Shown piece after piece: positions 1 to 7,024 of a stretch of DNA of 64,000 bases. The DNA is from Limnobaculum xujianqingii (GTDB lineage: Bacteria; Pseudomonadota; Gammaproteobacteria; Enterobacterales; Enterobacteriaceae). The first letter of the stretch is position 1; the number at the start of each line of letters is the position of its first letter. The notes under the pieces are model-generated. The model ran no database searches and was not told where the DNA came from. It saw only the letters and a list, made by a program, of their open reading frames with translations. The position numbers and the translations under genes were made by a program. The stretch spans positions 1,240,001 to 1,304,000 of the forward strand of contig NZ_JABMLK010000002.1 in NCBI RefSeq assembly GCF_013394855.1, in the 5' to 3' direction.

Positions 1-861
1 CTTTCCCTGAAAATTGCCGATCTGACGGCGAAACGAGTACAAAGCATTGTTGGGCTGGAAGGGATTTCTATTCCACAAGGGTATGGTTCCAGTTCAGTGC
101 CGTTATTTATCCTGTTAGATAAACTTTATAGCTATGTTCCGTTCCTTAAGGGACGAAATATTGATGCGACCGAAATTCAGAAACGCTTCGGCATGGTTGG
201 CGATCCGGTGATTATCGGTGTAGTGCTGGGGCTGATTTTTGGTTTATCCGCAGGAGAAAACTTTAAAGGCACCATGACACTGATGATCACTGTCGCGGCA
301 ATTATGGTGCTATTTCCTCGAATGATCCGCCTGATTGTGGAAGGTTTAATGCCTATTTCAGACGGTGCGCGTAAATTCTTCCAAAAATATCTTCACGGTC
401 GGGAAGTTTATATTGGCCTGGACACCGCAGTGACGCTGGGGCATCCAACCACCATTGCTGTCGGACTGTTGCTGATTCCGATTATGTTATTAATTGCCAG
501 CGTATTACCCGGTAATCAGGTATTACCGCTGGCGGATCTTCCCGTCGCACCATTTTTCATTTGTATGGCAACAGTGATTCATCGTGGTGACCTGATTCGC
601 ACCTTAATTAGCGGTGTGATTGTCATGATGACCGTATTACTTATTGCCACTCAGTTCGCCCCTTATTTTACCGAAATGGCCCGCAATGGTGGATTTAGCT
701 TTGCTGCCGACGGTGCGCAAATCAGTGCGTTATCCGTAGGGAATATGTTTGGCTGGTCGATTGTTGAGTTAATGGCAATGGGCATTATTGGTGTGGTGAT
801 TGCAGTGGGTTCGGTATGTGCAATTGTGCTGTGGTTACGCACCAAAGAGCTATCGGCATAA
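1..861 (+). CDS. sgcC: PTS galactitol-family EIIC permease, 3' part (SgcC-like)
   Basis: The reading frame is open from base 1, so the gene starts upstream; 286 C-terminal residues are present, against roughly 440-450 for the family. The product is the membrane permease (EIIC) of a sugar phosphotransferase system, which moves a sugar or polyol inward while EIIB phosphorylates it. Several long hydrophobic stretches alternate with short loops, and the segment near DTAVTLGHPTTIAVG resembles the GatC/SgcC family. The next four genes follow the E. coli sgc order (C-Q-A-E-R), which is the main reason for preferring SgcC over GatC. The natural substrate of Sgc systems is not established. Any EIIB gene would lie upstream, outside the window. 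Confidence 0.85.
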   Translation, partial: LSLKIADLTAKRVQSIVGLEGISIPQGYGSSSVPLFILLDKLYSYVPFLKGRNIDATEIQKRFGMVGDPVIIGVVLGLIFGLSAGENFKGTMTLMITVAAIMVLFPRMIRLIVEGLMPISDGARKFFQKYLHGREVYIGLDTAVTLGHPTTIAVGLLLIPIMLLIASVLPGNQVLPLADLPVAPFFICMATVIHRGDLIRTLISGVIVMMTVLLIATQFAPYFTEMARNGGFSFAADGAQISALSVGNMFGWSIVELMAMGIIGVVIAVGSVCAIVLWLRTKELSA

Positions 862-911
862 AAGATTATTAACCATTTTTATAATGTCTAAATTGAACAG
901 GAGTAACAGAA

Positions 912-1718
912 ATGAGTTGGCTTAAGTCAGTTATTGGCACAGAAAAAGCGGTGATAGCCATGTGTCATTTTCGAGCATTGCCGGGAGATCCTGGTTTTGA
1001 TAACAGCAAAGGGATGAGCTGGGTGATTGATCGGGCATATGATGATTTGACCGCTTTACAAAACGGCGGAGTGGATGCAGTGATGTTTTCCAATGAGTTT
1101 AGTATGCCTTACTTAACCAAAGTGAAACCAGAAACCTCAGCGGCAATGGCTCGCATTATTGGTCAACTGATGGCAGAAATTCGGGTTCCATATGGGGTAA
1201 ACGTACTCTGGGATCCGGTGGCCTCTTTTGATTTGGCGATGGCGGTAGACGCACAGTTTATTCGGGAAATTTTTACCGGTGCTTATGCCAGTGATTTTGG
1301 TGTCTGGAATACTAATGTTGGAGAAACTATCCGGCACCAGCAACGAATTGGCGCAGGAAAAGTGAAGACCTTGTTTAATATTGTGCCGGAAGCCGCAGTC
1401 TATTTAGGCAATCGGGATATTCAGTCTATTGCTAAATCAACGGTATTTAACAATCGTCCGGATGCACTCTGTGTTTCAGGTTTGACCGCCGGAAGTAAAA
1501 CTGACTCAGCCACGCTGAAGTTAGTTAAAGATACTGTACCTGGCACGGTGGTGTTGGCAAATACTGGGGTTTGTCTGGAAAACGTGGAAGAACAGTTATC
1601 CATTGCTGATGGTTGCGTCACTGCCACACACTTCAAGAAAGACGGCATCTTTGAAAACTTTGTCGATGGGGATCGTGTAGCGCGATTTATGGATAAGGTT
1701 CGTAGTATTCGCCAATAA
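912..1718 (+). CDS. sgcQ: BtpA/SgcQ family TIM-barrel protein
   Basis: This 268-residue protein matches SgcQ in length (268) and type: a BtpA-family, probably TIM-barrel, cytosolic protein. BtpA was named for photosystem I biogenesis in cyanobacteria, but in enterobacteria its relatives sit in sugar PTS operons and their reaction is unknown. Visible landmarks are an N-terminal AMCHFRALPGDPGF block, a central GVNVLWDP strand, and C-terminal VLANTGVCLENV and DGCVTATHFKKDG blocks that look like phosphate-binding barrel loops. An AGGAG sits before the ATG. It lies 50 bases after the EIIC gene and is presumably co-transcribed. Assignment of a specific substrate would be a guess. Confidence 0.85.
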   Translation: MSWLKSVIGTEKAVIAMCHFRALPGDPGFDNSKGMSWVIDRAYDDLTALQNGGVDAVMFSNEFSMPYLTKVKPETSAAMARIIGQLMAEIRVPYGVNVLWDPVASFDLAMAVDAQFIREIFTGAYASDFGVWNTNVGETIRHQQRIGAGKVKTLFNIVPEAAVYLGNRDIQSIAKSTVFNNRPDALCVSGLTAGSKTDSATLKLVKDTVPGTVVLANTGVCLENVEEQLSIADGCVTATHFKKDGIFENFVDGDRVARFMDKVRSIRQ

Positions 1719-1768
1719 AAAGGGATAAGCAAAGTGCTTACCCCCGGAAGTTAGCCATTGAACAGGCT

Positions 1769-1808
1769 ATTCCCCCGAAGTCTTCGCCAAAAGTACCTTC
1801 GGGGGAAT
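1769..1808 (+). other. Intercistronic hairpin in the sgc-like operon
   Basis: ATTCCCCCGAAG (1769-1780) pairs perfectly with CTTCGGGGGAAT (1797-1808), a 12-bp stem with a 16-base loop. There is no T tract after it, so it is more likely an mRNA-stabilising or processing hairpin between sgcQ and sgcA than an intrinsic terminator. It could set the EIIC/SgcQ to EIIA expression ratio. Confidence 0.6.
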
Positions 1809-1841
1809 ATTACAATAACCTAATGGTTAAAGGAGTCAACG

Positions 1842-2291
1842 ATGTTGATTGAGGATTGTAAAGCCGCGCAGGCTTTACGCCATGCTGAATCATGGGCTGA
1901 AGCCGTGGCGCTGGCAGCCAACCCTTTGATTGAGCTTGGCTATGCAAAAACAGAGTATATACAGGGCATTATTGATAATACGCGGGAGTATGGACCCTAC
2001 TATTTGATTGCACCGGGAATTGCCTTACCTCATGCGCGGCCACAGCAAGGGGCTATCCGTAACGGCGTGGCATTTACCACCTTGTCGCAACCTGTGAGTT
2101 TTGGTCATGACGAATGCGACCCCATCTGGCTGCTTATTTGCGTAAGCGCAACCGATGCTGAACAGCACATCAAGACTATTCAGGCCATTGCTTCTCTGTT
2201 GGATAATTCAGTACTGATAACACAAATTCAGCAGGCCAGAAATGATAATGAACTTTATCGATTATTAGCTTCGGCAACCGTGGATATCTGA
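1842..2291 (+). CDS. sgcA: PTS EIIA component (fructose/mannitol type, SgcA-like)
   Basis: The 149-residue protein has the length and look of a PTS EIIA of the fructose/mannitol/galactitol type. It accepts phosphate from HPr on a histidine and passes it to EIIB. The candidate active-site His lies in the block PGIALPHARPQQGA (about residue 63), which matches the family motif of a His followed by Ala-Arg. A following VSFGHDECDPIWLLICVSA block is also typical. Translation starts at ATG after an AAAGGAG. It is separated from sgcQ by a 123-base gap holding a strong hairpin and is followed two bases later by the epimerase gene. Confidence 0.88.
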   Translation: MLIEDCKAAQALRHAESWAEAVALAANPLIELGYAKTEYIQGIIDNTREYGPYYLIAPGIALPHARPQQGAIRNGVAFTTLSQPVSFGHDECDPIWLLICVSATDAEQHIKTIQAIASLLDNSVLITQIQQARNDNELYRLLASATVDI

Positions 2292-2293
2292 CT

Positions 2294-2944
2294 ATGTTAA
2301 CCACCATTCATCCTTCACTGGCCTCTGCCTGTCAGCTTGAGTTAGGGAAAACTCTCGATCAGTTGAATGAAGCAACTATAGGTTCGATACATTTGGATAT
2401 TGAAGACAGCAGCTTTATTCGGAATATCACCTTTGGTTTAAAAACCGTTACTCAGGTTTCGGGGGCTACACATCACCCTTTGTCGTTTCATCTAATGGTC
2501 GGCGATCCTTTCCCGTGGATTGAGTGGCTGAAACCACTTAATCCTGCCTGGATATTTGTTCATGTTGAAACACTGGCGAATCCAGCCGAAATTCTGACCT
2601 TAATCAAAGGTATCGGGAGCAAAGCCGGGCTGGCGTTCAATCCCGCAACGCCACTGGCACCTTACTCTTATCTGGCTTCACTGGCAGATAGCCTAATGAT
2701 TATGACCAGTGAACCTGATGGTATGGGGCAGCGTTTTAATCCGCTGCTGATTGATAAAGTTGCGCAGGCTACATCACTGTTTAAAGACATAGAAATTTGG
2801 GCCGATGGTGGTATTACGCTCGCAACAGCTAACAAACTGCATGCTGCCGGAGCACGACATCTGGTGCTGGGACGAGCGCTATTTGATTCAGAAGATTATG
2901 TAGCAAACGTCAATACTTTTCGGGAGGTTGGGGATGAGCGATAA
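2294..2944 (+). CDS. sgcE: Ribulose-phosphate 3-epimerase family protein (SgcE-like)
   Basis: A 216-residue TIM-barrel protein of the ribulose-phosphate 3-epimerase family, similar in size to SgcE (210). Signature pieces are IHPSLASA at the N-terminus, SIHLDIEDSSF (the first metal-binding Asp/His region), VHVET, GLAFNPATPL, and the C-terminal WADGGIT and GARHLVLGRALF phosphate-binding blocks. In this operon it probably acts on the phosphosugar delivered by the PTS, epimerising it toward central metabolism, but the substrate is not known. It starts two bases after sgcA and overlaps the start of sgcR, indicating translational coupling. Confidence 0.85.
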   Translation: MLTTIHPSLASACQLELGKTLDQLNEATIGSIHLDIEDSSFIRNITFGLKTVTQVSGATHHPLSFHLMVGDPFPWIEWLKPLNPAWIFVHVETLANPAEILTLIKGIGSKAGLAFNPATPLAPYSYLASLADSLMIMTSEPDGMGQRFNPLLIDKVAQATSLFKDIEIWADGGITLATANKLHAAGARHLVLGRALFDSEDYVANVNTFREVGDER

Positions 2945-3737
2945 ACGTTCCGATCGAATGCGTAATATTTTGCACTATCTGTGGCAACATAAAAAGATAG
3001 AGACGCGTCAGGCAGTTGAACTGTTTGGTTATGCTGAAGCGTCTGTCAGACGAGATTTTCAGATTATTGTGGATGGCTATCCGGGAATGGTCCGTTGCCA
3101 TGGTGGTATCGTTTTTGATAAAACCACCGTCGATCAAGAGTACATTTTTGACGTCAAGCAGAGTATTCAACGAGTGGCTAAACAGGATATTGCTCAGTTT
3201 GCCCGTAACATGATAAAGCCGGATGACTGCATTCTGTTGGATTCCGGATCAACCTGTCTGGAGCTGGCTAAGCGGCTGTCGGACATCTCTGCTAAAGTGA
3301 TTACCACTGATGTAAAAATAGCCAATCAGTTGGGATGTTATAACCAACTGGAAAGCTATATCGTTGGCGGTATGATTCGCTCCGGGTATTTTTCTGTAGG
3401 TGAAAGCTTAGCCGTTGATATGTTGAAGTTATTTTCAGCGGATAAAACCTTTATGTCTTGTGATGCATTATCTCTGGAGAGTGGGATAACCAATTCCACC
3501 GTTTTTGAGGTTGGGGTAAAAAAAATGCTGATCCAGCGGGCCCGACAGGTGGTATTACTGGCGGATCACAGTAAATTTGATCAGATAAAACCTCACAGTG
3601 TGGCGACGTTGCTCTCTATGACCTGTATTATTACCGATGCATTACTGCCAGAGGAGACGTTTCAACGTTACCGGCAGGCAGGAATTAATATCATCAGAGC
3701 GGGAGAAAGAGGGTATGACGACGGCTATTATCTTTGA
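2934..3737 (+). CDS. sgcR: DeoR-family transcriptional regulator (SgcR-like)
   Basis: About 267 residues. An N-terminal winged helix-turn-helix of DeoR type (residues about 5-58, including RQAVELFGYAEASVRRDFQ) is followed by a sugar-phosphate sensing domain with DSGSTCLELAKRL and TDVKIANQL, normally binding a phosphorylated inducer. I chose the ATG at 2934 because GGAGG lies five bases upstream; a TTG six bases earlier is in frame. It overlaps the end of sgcE and the start of the HAD gene. By analogy with sgcR it would repress its own operon until the sugar phosphate appears. Confidence 0.88.
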   Translation: MSDKRSDRMRNILHYLWQHKKIETRQAVELFGYAEASVRRDFQIIVDGYPGMVRCHGGIVFDKTTVDQEYIFDVKQSIQRVAKQDIAQFARNMIKPDDCILLDSGSTCLELAKRLSDISAKVITTDVKIANQLGCYNQLESYIVGGMIRSGYFSVGESLAVDMLKLFSADKTFMSCDALSLESGITNSTVFEVGVKKMLIQRARQVVLLADHSKFDQIKPHSVATLLSMTCIITDALLPEETFQRYRQAGINIIRAGERGYDDGYYL

Positions 3738-4371
3738 TATGGATGGTGTACTGGTGGATTCCGAGCCTGTCTGGGTCAAAGTGGAAAAAGAGATTTATTT
3801 GCAGTGTTATGGTGTTCATTTAGGCGACGAAGATTTTAAAGATAGCGCCGGTATTCGTATCGATAAACAGCTGACAGAATACCATCATCGTTATTCACTC
3901 CCGTTGGAAGAGGTTTCACACCGCGCAGAAGAAATCGTTACTGAAGTTGGCCGTCGAATACAGACTAATCCTCAACCGATGCCAGGAGTAGTTGAATTGC
4001 TGGAAACTATTCAACAACATGGTTTGCCAATGGTTGTTGCGTCTTCTTCACCACAAAAGCAAATTGCCCGCGTATTAGATGCCTTAAATATCAGCCATTA
4101 CTTTTCTCATCAAATATCTGCTGAAGGCATGATCAACGGTAAGCCTCATCCGGTTGTCTTTTTGCAGGCGGCAGATATACTCAGCGTCAATCCGGAAGAC
4201 TGTATCGTGATTGAAGACGCGGTAAACGGTATGGTAGCGGCGAAAGCAGCGCAAATGAAAGTGATTGTTATGCCAGCACCAGAGGCGCGTCAGGATAAGC
4301 GATTTGGATTAGCCGATGTACAAGTTAATACGCTAAGCGAAGTTTGGCAGGCAATACAGCAGTTAAAATAG
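3715..4371 (+). CDS. HAD-family hexitol/sugar phosphatase (HxpB-like)
   Basis: A 218-residue haloacid dehalogenase-type phosphatase. Motif I is FDMDGVLVDSEP (nucleophile Asp about residue 8), motif II VVASSSP, motif III Lys in NGKPHPVVF, and motif IV EDAVNG. The C-terminal PAPEARQDKRFGLADV closely parallels E. coli HxpB (YniC), which dephosphorylates hexitol phosphates and 2-deoxyglucose 6-phosphate. The ATG at 3715, after GGGAGAAAGAGGG, overlaps sgcR by 23 bases. Being last in a PTS operon it may relieve sugar-phosphate stress or complete catabolism; that role is inferred from context. Confidence 0.82.
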   Translation: MTTAIIFDMDGVLVDSEPVWVKVEKEIYLQCYGVHLGDEDFKDSAGIRIDKQLTEYHHRYSLPLEEVSHRAEEIVTEVGRRIQTNPQPMPGVVELLETIQQHGLPMVVASSSPQKQIARVLDALNISHYFSHQISAEGMINGKPHPVVFLQAADILSVNPEDCIVIEDAVNGMVAAKAAQMKVIVMPAPEARQDKRFGLADVQVNTLSEVWQAIQQLK

Positions 4372-4584
4372 ATACCGCCCCGGCTCTCATTGAAAAGAGC
4401 ATCCAGAATGGCAGTGTGGTAATCAAACCTCGTTGCCATATTTATCCTGTTTTATAATTTCCTATCCAATTAGATAAATTAATTCGCAATGGTTTTTTGC
4501 GAATATATCCTCATAAAATTAATTTAAAAAATAATATTGATATGATTCAATAGATTAAATTTATTCTCTCATCTTTTTTAAAAG

Positions 4585-4601
4585 TTGGCACGCTTATCGC
4601 T
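4585..4601 (+). promoter_or_regulatory. Sigma54 (-24/-12) promoter of the RNA-repair operon
   Basis: TTGGCACGCTTATCGCT matches the sigma54 consensus TTGGCACR-N4-TTGCW with one mismatch. The GG (4587-4588) and GC (4599-4600) are exactly ten bases apart. Transcription would start near 4612, about 110 bases before rsr. Known rsr-yrl-rtcBA operons depend on sigma54 and the activator RtcR. A near-match to an IHF site lies at 4545-4557, a usual place for IHF at such promoters. No rtcR gene is present beside the operon in this window. The rest of the 4372-4720 gap is AT-rich with nothing else I can support. Confidence 0.85.
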
Positions 4602-4720
4602 ATATATCTGGCATGAAGGGCAGCAACGTTAGAACAGATAATCAAAGATAGATAGATTGTGATAACAAAGAAGATTGCGTTCTGCTCACCAGATTAAATT
4701 TGTCTCAAAGGAGAATGAGA

Positions 4721-6304
4721 ATGGCGAATATCCAACTATTTAAATCATTAACCGGTCGTAGTTTACCAAAAGCTAAGGATCTGAATGAAGCAGGTGGAAC
4801 CGCATACCGTTTTAGTGCAGAACATGCATTGGCGCAATACGCCGCAACAGGCTGTTTAAATGGTACTTATTATGCTTCGGCAGAAATGCAGTTAGATACC
4901 GTTATGTCGTTGTGTGCTCAGGTCGACCCATTAATGCTGGCAAAAATAGCCGTGTACTCCCGTCAATATGGTTATATGAAAGATATGCCGGCATTGTTGT
5001 TAGCCATACTGTCAGTTAAGGGAAAAGAGTATTTACCGATGGCATTTCCACGAGTAGTGGATAACGGCAAAATGTTGCGTAACTTTGTACAAATATTACG
5101 CAGTGACACAGTGGGACGTAAATCCTTAGGTACACGTCCTAAAAAATTAGTGCAGGATTGGTTAAATAATGCCAGTGAGAAAGCATTGTTATCAGCGGCG
5201 GTAGGTAATAACCCTTCGTTGGCTGATGTTGTAAAAATGGTACACCCAAAACCACAAGAAAGCTGGAGAGAAGCCTTCTTTGCCTGGTTAATTGGTAAAC
5301 CCTATGATGAAAAGGCATTACCGCCAATTACTCGCGCGTTTGAACAGTATAAACGTCAGGGTAACTGCGATGAAGGTGGATTACCGGCCGTGCCGTTTCA
5401 GATGTTAACGTCATTAAATTTAACCTCGGCAGACTGGGCAGAAATTGCAAAGCAGGGTAGCTGGCAGATGGTACGAATGAATCTGAACACCTTTGCTCGT
5501 CACGGCGTGTTTGAATTACCGGGCATGGCAAAAGTGATTGCTGATAAGTTGGGTGACAGAAAGAACATTATGCAGGCAAAAGTGTTCCCTTATCAGCTAA
5601 TGACGGCATATCAGTCAGCCAGTAAAGATATTCCGCTAGTTGTGCGTGAAGCATTACAGGATGCGTTGGAAATTGCATTAGAAAACGTATTGCCGGTAGC
5701 AGGAAAAATGGTGGTGTGTCCGGATGTATCGGGTTCAATGCACTCTCCGGCAACTGGTTACCGCCCGGGGGCAACAACGGTAACTCGCTGTGTTGATATT
5801 GCAGCATTGATTGCGGCCACTTATCTGCGTAAACAGCGCGATACGTTAATCGTACCTTTTGAGTATCAAGTGGTAGAAAGTAATCGGATTGTGTTGAACC
5901 CAAGGGATACGGTGTTGACTAATGCGACCAAACTGGCGGCCGCTTGCGGTGGTGGAACAGATTGTAGCGCACCGCTGAAATGGTTAAATGCCAAAGGTAT
6001 TCGTGCTGATGTCGTACTGCTGGTTTCGGATAACGAATCCTGGGGAAGTATTAATCGTCAGGGAAGTGGCGCAACTGAGACTATGCGCCAATGGGAGATG
6101 TTTAAACGTTTTAATCCGTCGGCCAGACTAATTTGTCTGGATATCCAACCCTATGCCACGACACAGGCCTGGGAACGAGAAGACATTCTGAATATTGGTG
6201 GTTTTTCCGACACGGTATTTCAGATGATTAGCGCATTTTCTCAGGGACAAATGCAATCTGAACATTGGTTAGGTGAAATTGATAAAGTGACATTGTCACA
6301 GTAA
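4721..6304 (+). CDS. rsr: Rsr, Ro60-like TROVE/vWA RNA-binding protein
   Basis: The 527-residue product is a bacterial orthologue of the Ro 60 kDa autoantigen. Residues from about 15 to 320 form the TROVE (HEAT-repeat ring) domain, recognisable from its opening block and from helical repeats. The remaining residues form a von Willebrand A domain, with the MIDAS motif DVSGSM at about residue 335 and GGGTDCSAP further on. In Salmonella and Deinococcus, Rsr binds Y-RNA and can tether exoribonuclease PNPase for structured-RNA decay. I chose the ATG at 4721 because AAAGGAGA lies eight bases upstream; a TTG at 4700 and an ATG at 4715 are in frame. Its RNA partners are encoded immediately downstream. 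Confidence 0.93.
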   Translation: MANIQLFKSLTGRSLPKAKDLNEAGGTAYRFSAEHALAQYAATGCLNGTYYASAEMQLDTVMSLCAQVDPLMLAKIAVYSRQYGYMKDMPALLLAILSVKGKEYLPMAFPRVVDNGKMLRNFVQILRSDTVGRKSLGTRPKKLVQDWLNNASEKALLSAAVGNNPSLADVVKMVHPKPQESWREAFFAWLIGKPYDEKALPPITRAFEQYKRQGNCDEGGLPAVPFQMLTSLNLTSADWAEIAKQGSWQMVRMNLNTFARHGVFELPGMAKVIADKLGDRKNIMQAKVFPYQLMTAYQSASKDIPLVVREALQDALEIALENVLPVAGKMVVCPDVSGSMHSPATGYRPGATTVTRCVDIAALIAATYLRKQRDTLIVPFEYQVVESNRIVLNPRDTVLTNATKLAAACGGGTDCSAPLKWLNAKGIRADVVLLVSDNESWGSINRQGSGATETMRQWEMFKRFNPSARLICLDIQPYATTQAWEREDILNIGGFSDTVFQMISAFSQGQMQSEHWLGEIDKVTLSQ

Positions 6305-6387
6305 CTGAGCATCGTGGCATAACAGCTAAAAGCGGGTAATAAGAGATTTGTCTTCCCGATCATCATAATGTTATGCCACTCCTGATA

Positions 6388-6537
6388 AAGGAGGAATGCC
6401 GATGGAACTACATCACTACGAATGAGGAGGTCACGGGTTCGAATCCCGTCGGTTCCGTCACAATGGAACCGTAGCTCAGAGGCAGAGCACCGGATGCTTG
6501 CATCCACTACGTTTCATCACTTTTGTCCTCCGCTTTT
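6388..6537 (+). ncRNA. Y-RNA-like RNA (Yrl) copy 1 with permuted tRNA domain
   Basis: The ends pair as GGAGGA (6390-6395) with TCCTCC (6526-6531), then GATGGAAC (6401-6408) with GTTTCATC (6511-6518), giving the Ro-binding stem. Inside lies a tRNA rearranged in order: T-arm ACGGGTTCGAATCCCGT (6433-6449); an acceptor-like stem GGTTCC/GGAACC (6451-6456 with 6465-6470) closed by an 8-base loop instead of free ends; then the D-arm GTAGCTCAGAGGCAGAGC (6471-6488); and a GGATG/CATCC hairpin. A T5 run follows at 6534. Salmonella YrlA, encoded between rsr and rtcB, has the same kind of tRNA mimicry. Exact ends are not determined. Confidence 0.9.
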
Positions 6538-6599
6538 TCAGGGCCAGAGTCAGATTAAATAGTTAAAGTAATGGTTAGAACAATTGCAGAACAACGTAA

Positions 6600-6692
6600 A
6601 CAGGTAACAAATGCTCGTAGAGATTACATGGTTTAGCCGGTTCGAACCCGGCCTCCGTAAGGAGATATCTCTGCATCACTGGTTGTTATCGG
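6600..6692 (+). ncRNA. Y-RNA-like RNA (Yrl) copy 2, short form lacking a D-arm
   Basis: The terminal stem GGTAACAA (6603-6610) pairs with TTGTTATC (6683-6690), and the inner stem GTAGAGAT (6617-6624) with ATCTCTGC (6667-6674). Between them are a perfect T-arm GCCGGTTCGAACCCGGC (6636-6652) and a mini-hairpin CTCC-GTAA-GGAG (6653-6664) in the acceptor position. No D-arm sequence is present, so the copy is only about 90 bases. It keeps the AAATGC element found at the same place in copy 3. It could be a distinct effector form or a degenerate copy; the perfect stems favour function. Confidence 0.85.
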
Positions 6693-6705
6693 TTTGCTTA
6701 CGAAT

Positions 6706-6820
6706 AAGCGGTAAATGCGCGCGAAACTACAGTGTTCCCGGTTCGAGTCCGGGTTACTGAGTAATCAGCAATAGCTCAAATTGGTAGAGCGAGTGTTTCG
6801 TACAATACTTGTTACCGCAG
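6706..6820 (+). ncRNA. Y-RNA-like RNA (Yrl) copy 3 with permuted tRNA domain
   Basis: The terminal stem GCGGTAA (6708-6714) pairs with TTACCGC (6812-6818), and the inner stem GCGAAAC (6721-6727) with GTTTCGT (6795-6801). T-arm CCCGGTTCGAGTCCGGG (6737-6753) comes first, then acceptor-like TTACTG (6754-6759) pairing with CAGCAA (6766-6771, one mismatch) through a 6-base loop, then a D-arm TAGCTCAAATTGGTAGAGC. The order T-arm, acceptor, D-arm is the reverse of a normal tRNA and matches copies 1 and 4. The 3' strand carries ACTTGT, as in copy 4. Confidence 0.9.
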
Positions 6821-6827
6821 CTAAATA

Positions 6828-6957
6828 CAGGGCGAATGCCAGTGGAACTACATCCTAATGCAAAGGTCGCGGGTTCAACTCCCGCCGGAATCTAACCAGG
6901 TTCCGTAGCTCAGTTGGATAGAGCATTGTGAATGTTTCACCAAAACTTGTCGCCCGA
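6828..6957 (+). ncRNA. Y-RNA-like RNA (Yrl) copy 4 with permuted tRNA domain
   Basis: The terminal stem GGGCGA (6830-6835) pairs with TCGCCC (6950-6955), and the inner stem GTGGAAC (6842-6848) with GTTTCAC (6934-6940). T-arm GCGGGTTCAACTCCCGC (6869-6885) leads into acceptor-like CGGAATC (6886-6892) pairing with GGTTCCG (6899-6905) across a TAACCA loop, then the D-arm TAGCTCAGTTGGATAGAGC. The 5' strand GCGAATGCCAGTGGAACTAC is very close to the copy 1 equivalent, which marks the conserved Rsr-binding face. The rtcB start codon is about 70 bases downstream. Confidence 0.9.
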
Positions 6958-7024
6958 CCTTATCAATACCGTTTGTTGAAATGACAAGACAAACGACGAA
7001 ATGGAAGAGAATAAAGGATAAATA

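Noticed and set aside
6241..6507. A leftward 88-codon frame with GTDGIRTRDLLIRSDV
   Set aside because: This is the well-known spurious translation of the antisense of tRNA-like sequence; it covers Yrl copy 1 and the 3' end of rsr and has no ribosome-binding site or family.
6430..6925. Ordinary tRNA genes suggested by T-arm and D-arm sequences
   Set aside because: The arms occur in the order T, acceptor, D, the acceptor stem is closed by a loop and no anticodon arm with a CCA end is present, so these are permuted mimics and not tRNAs.
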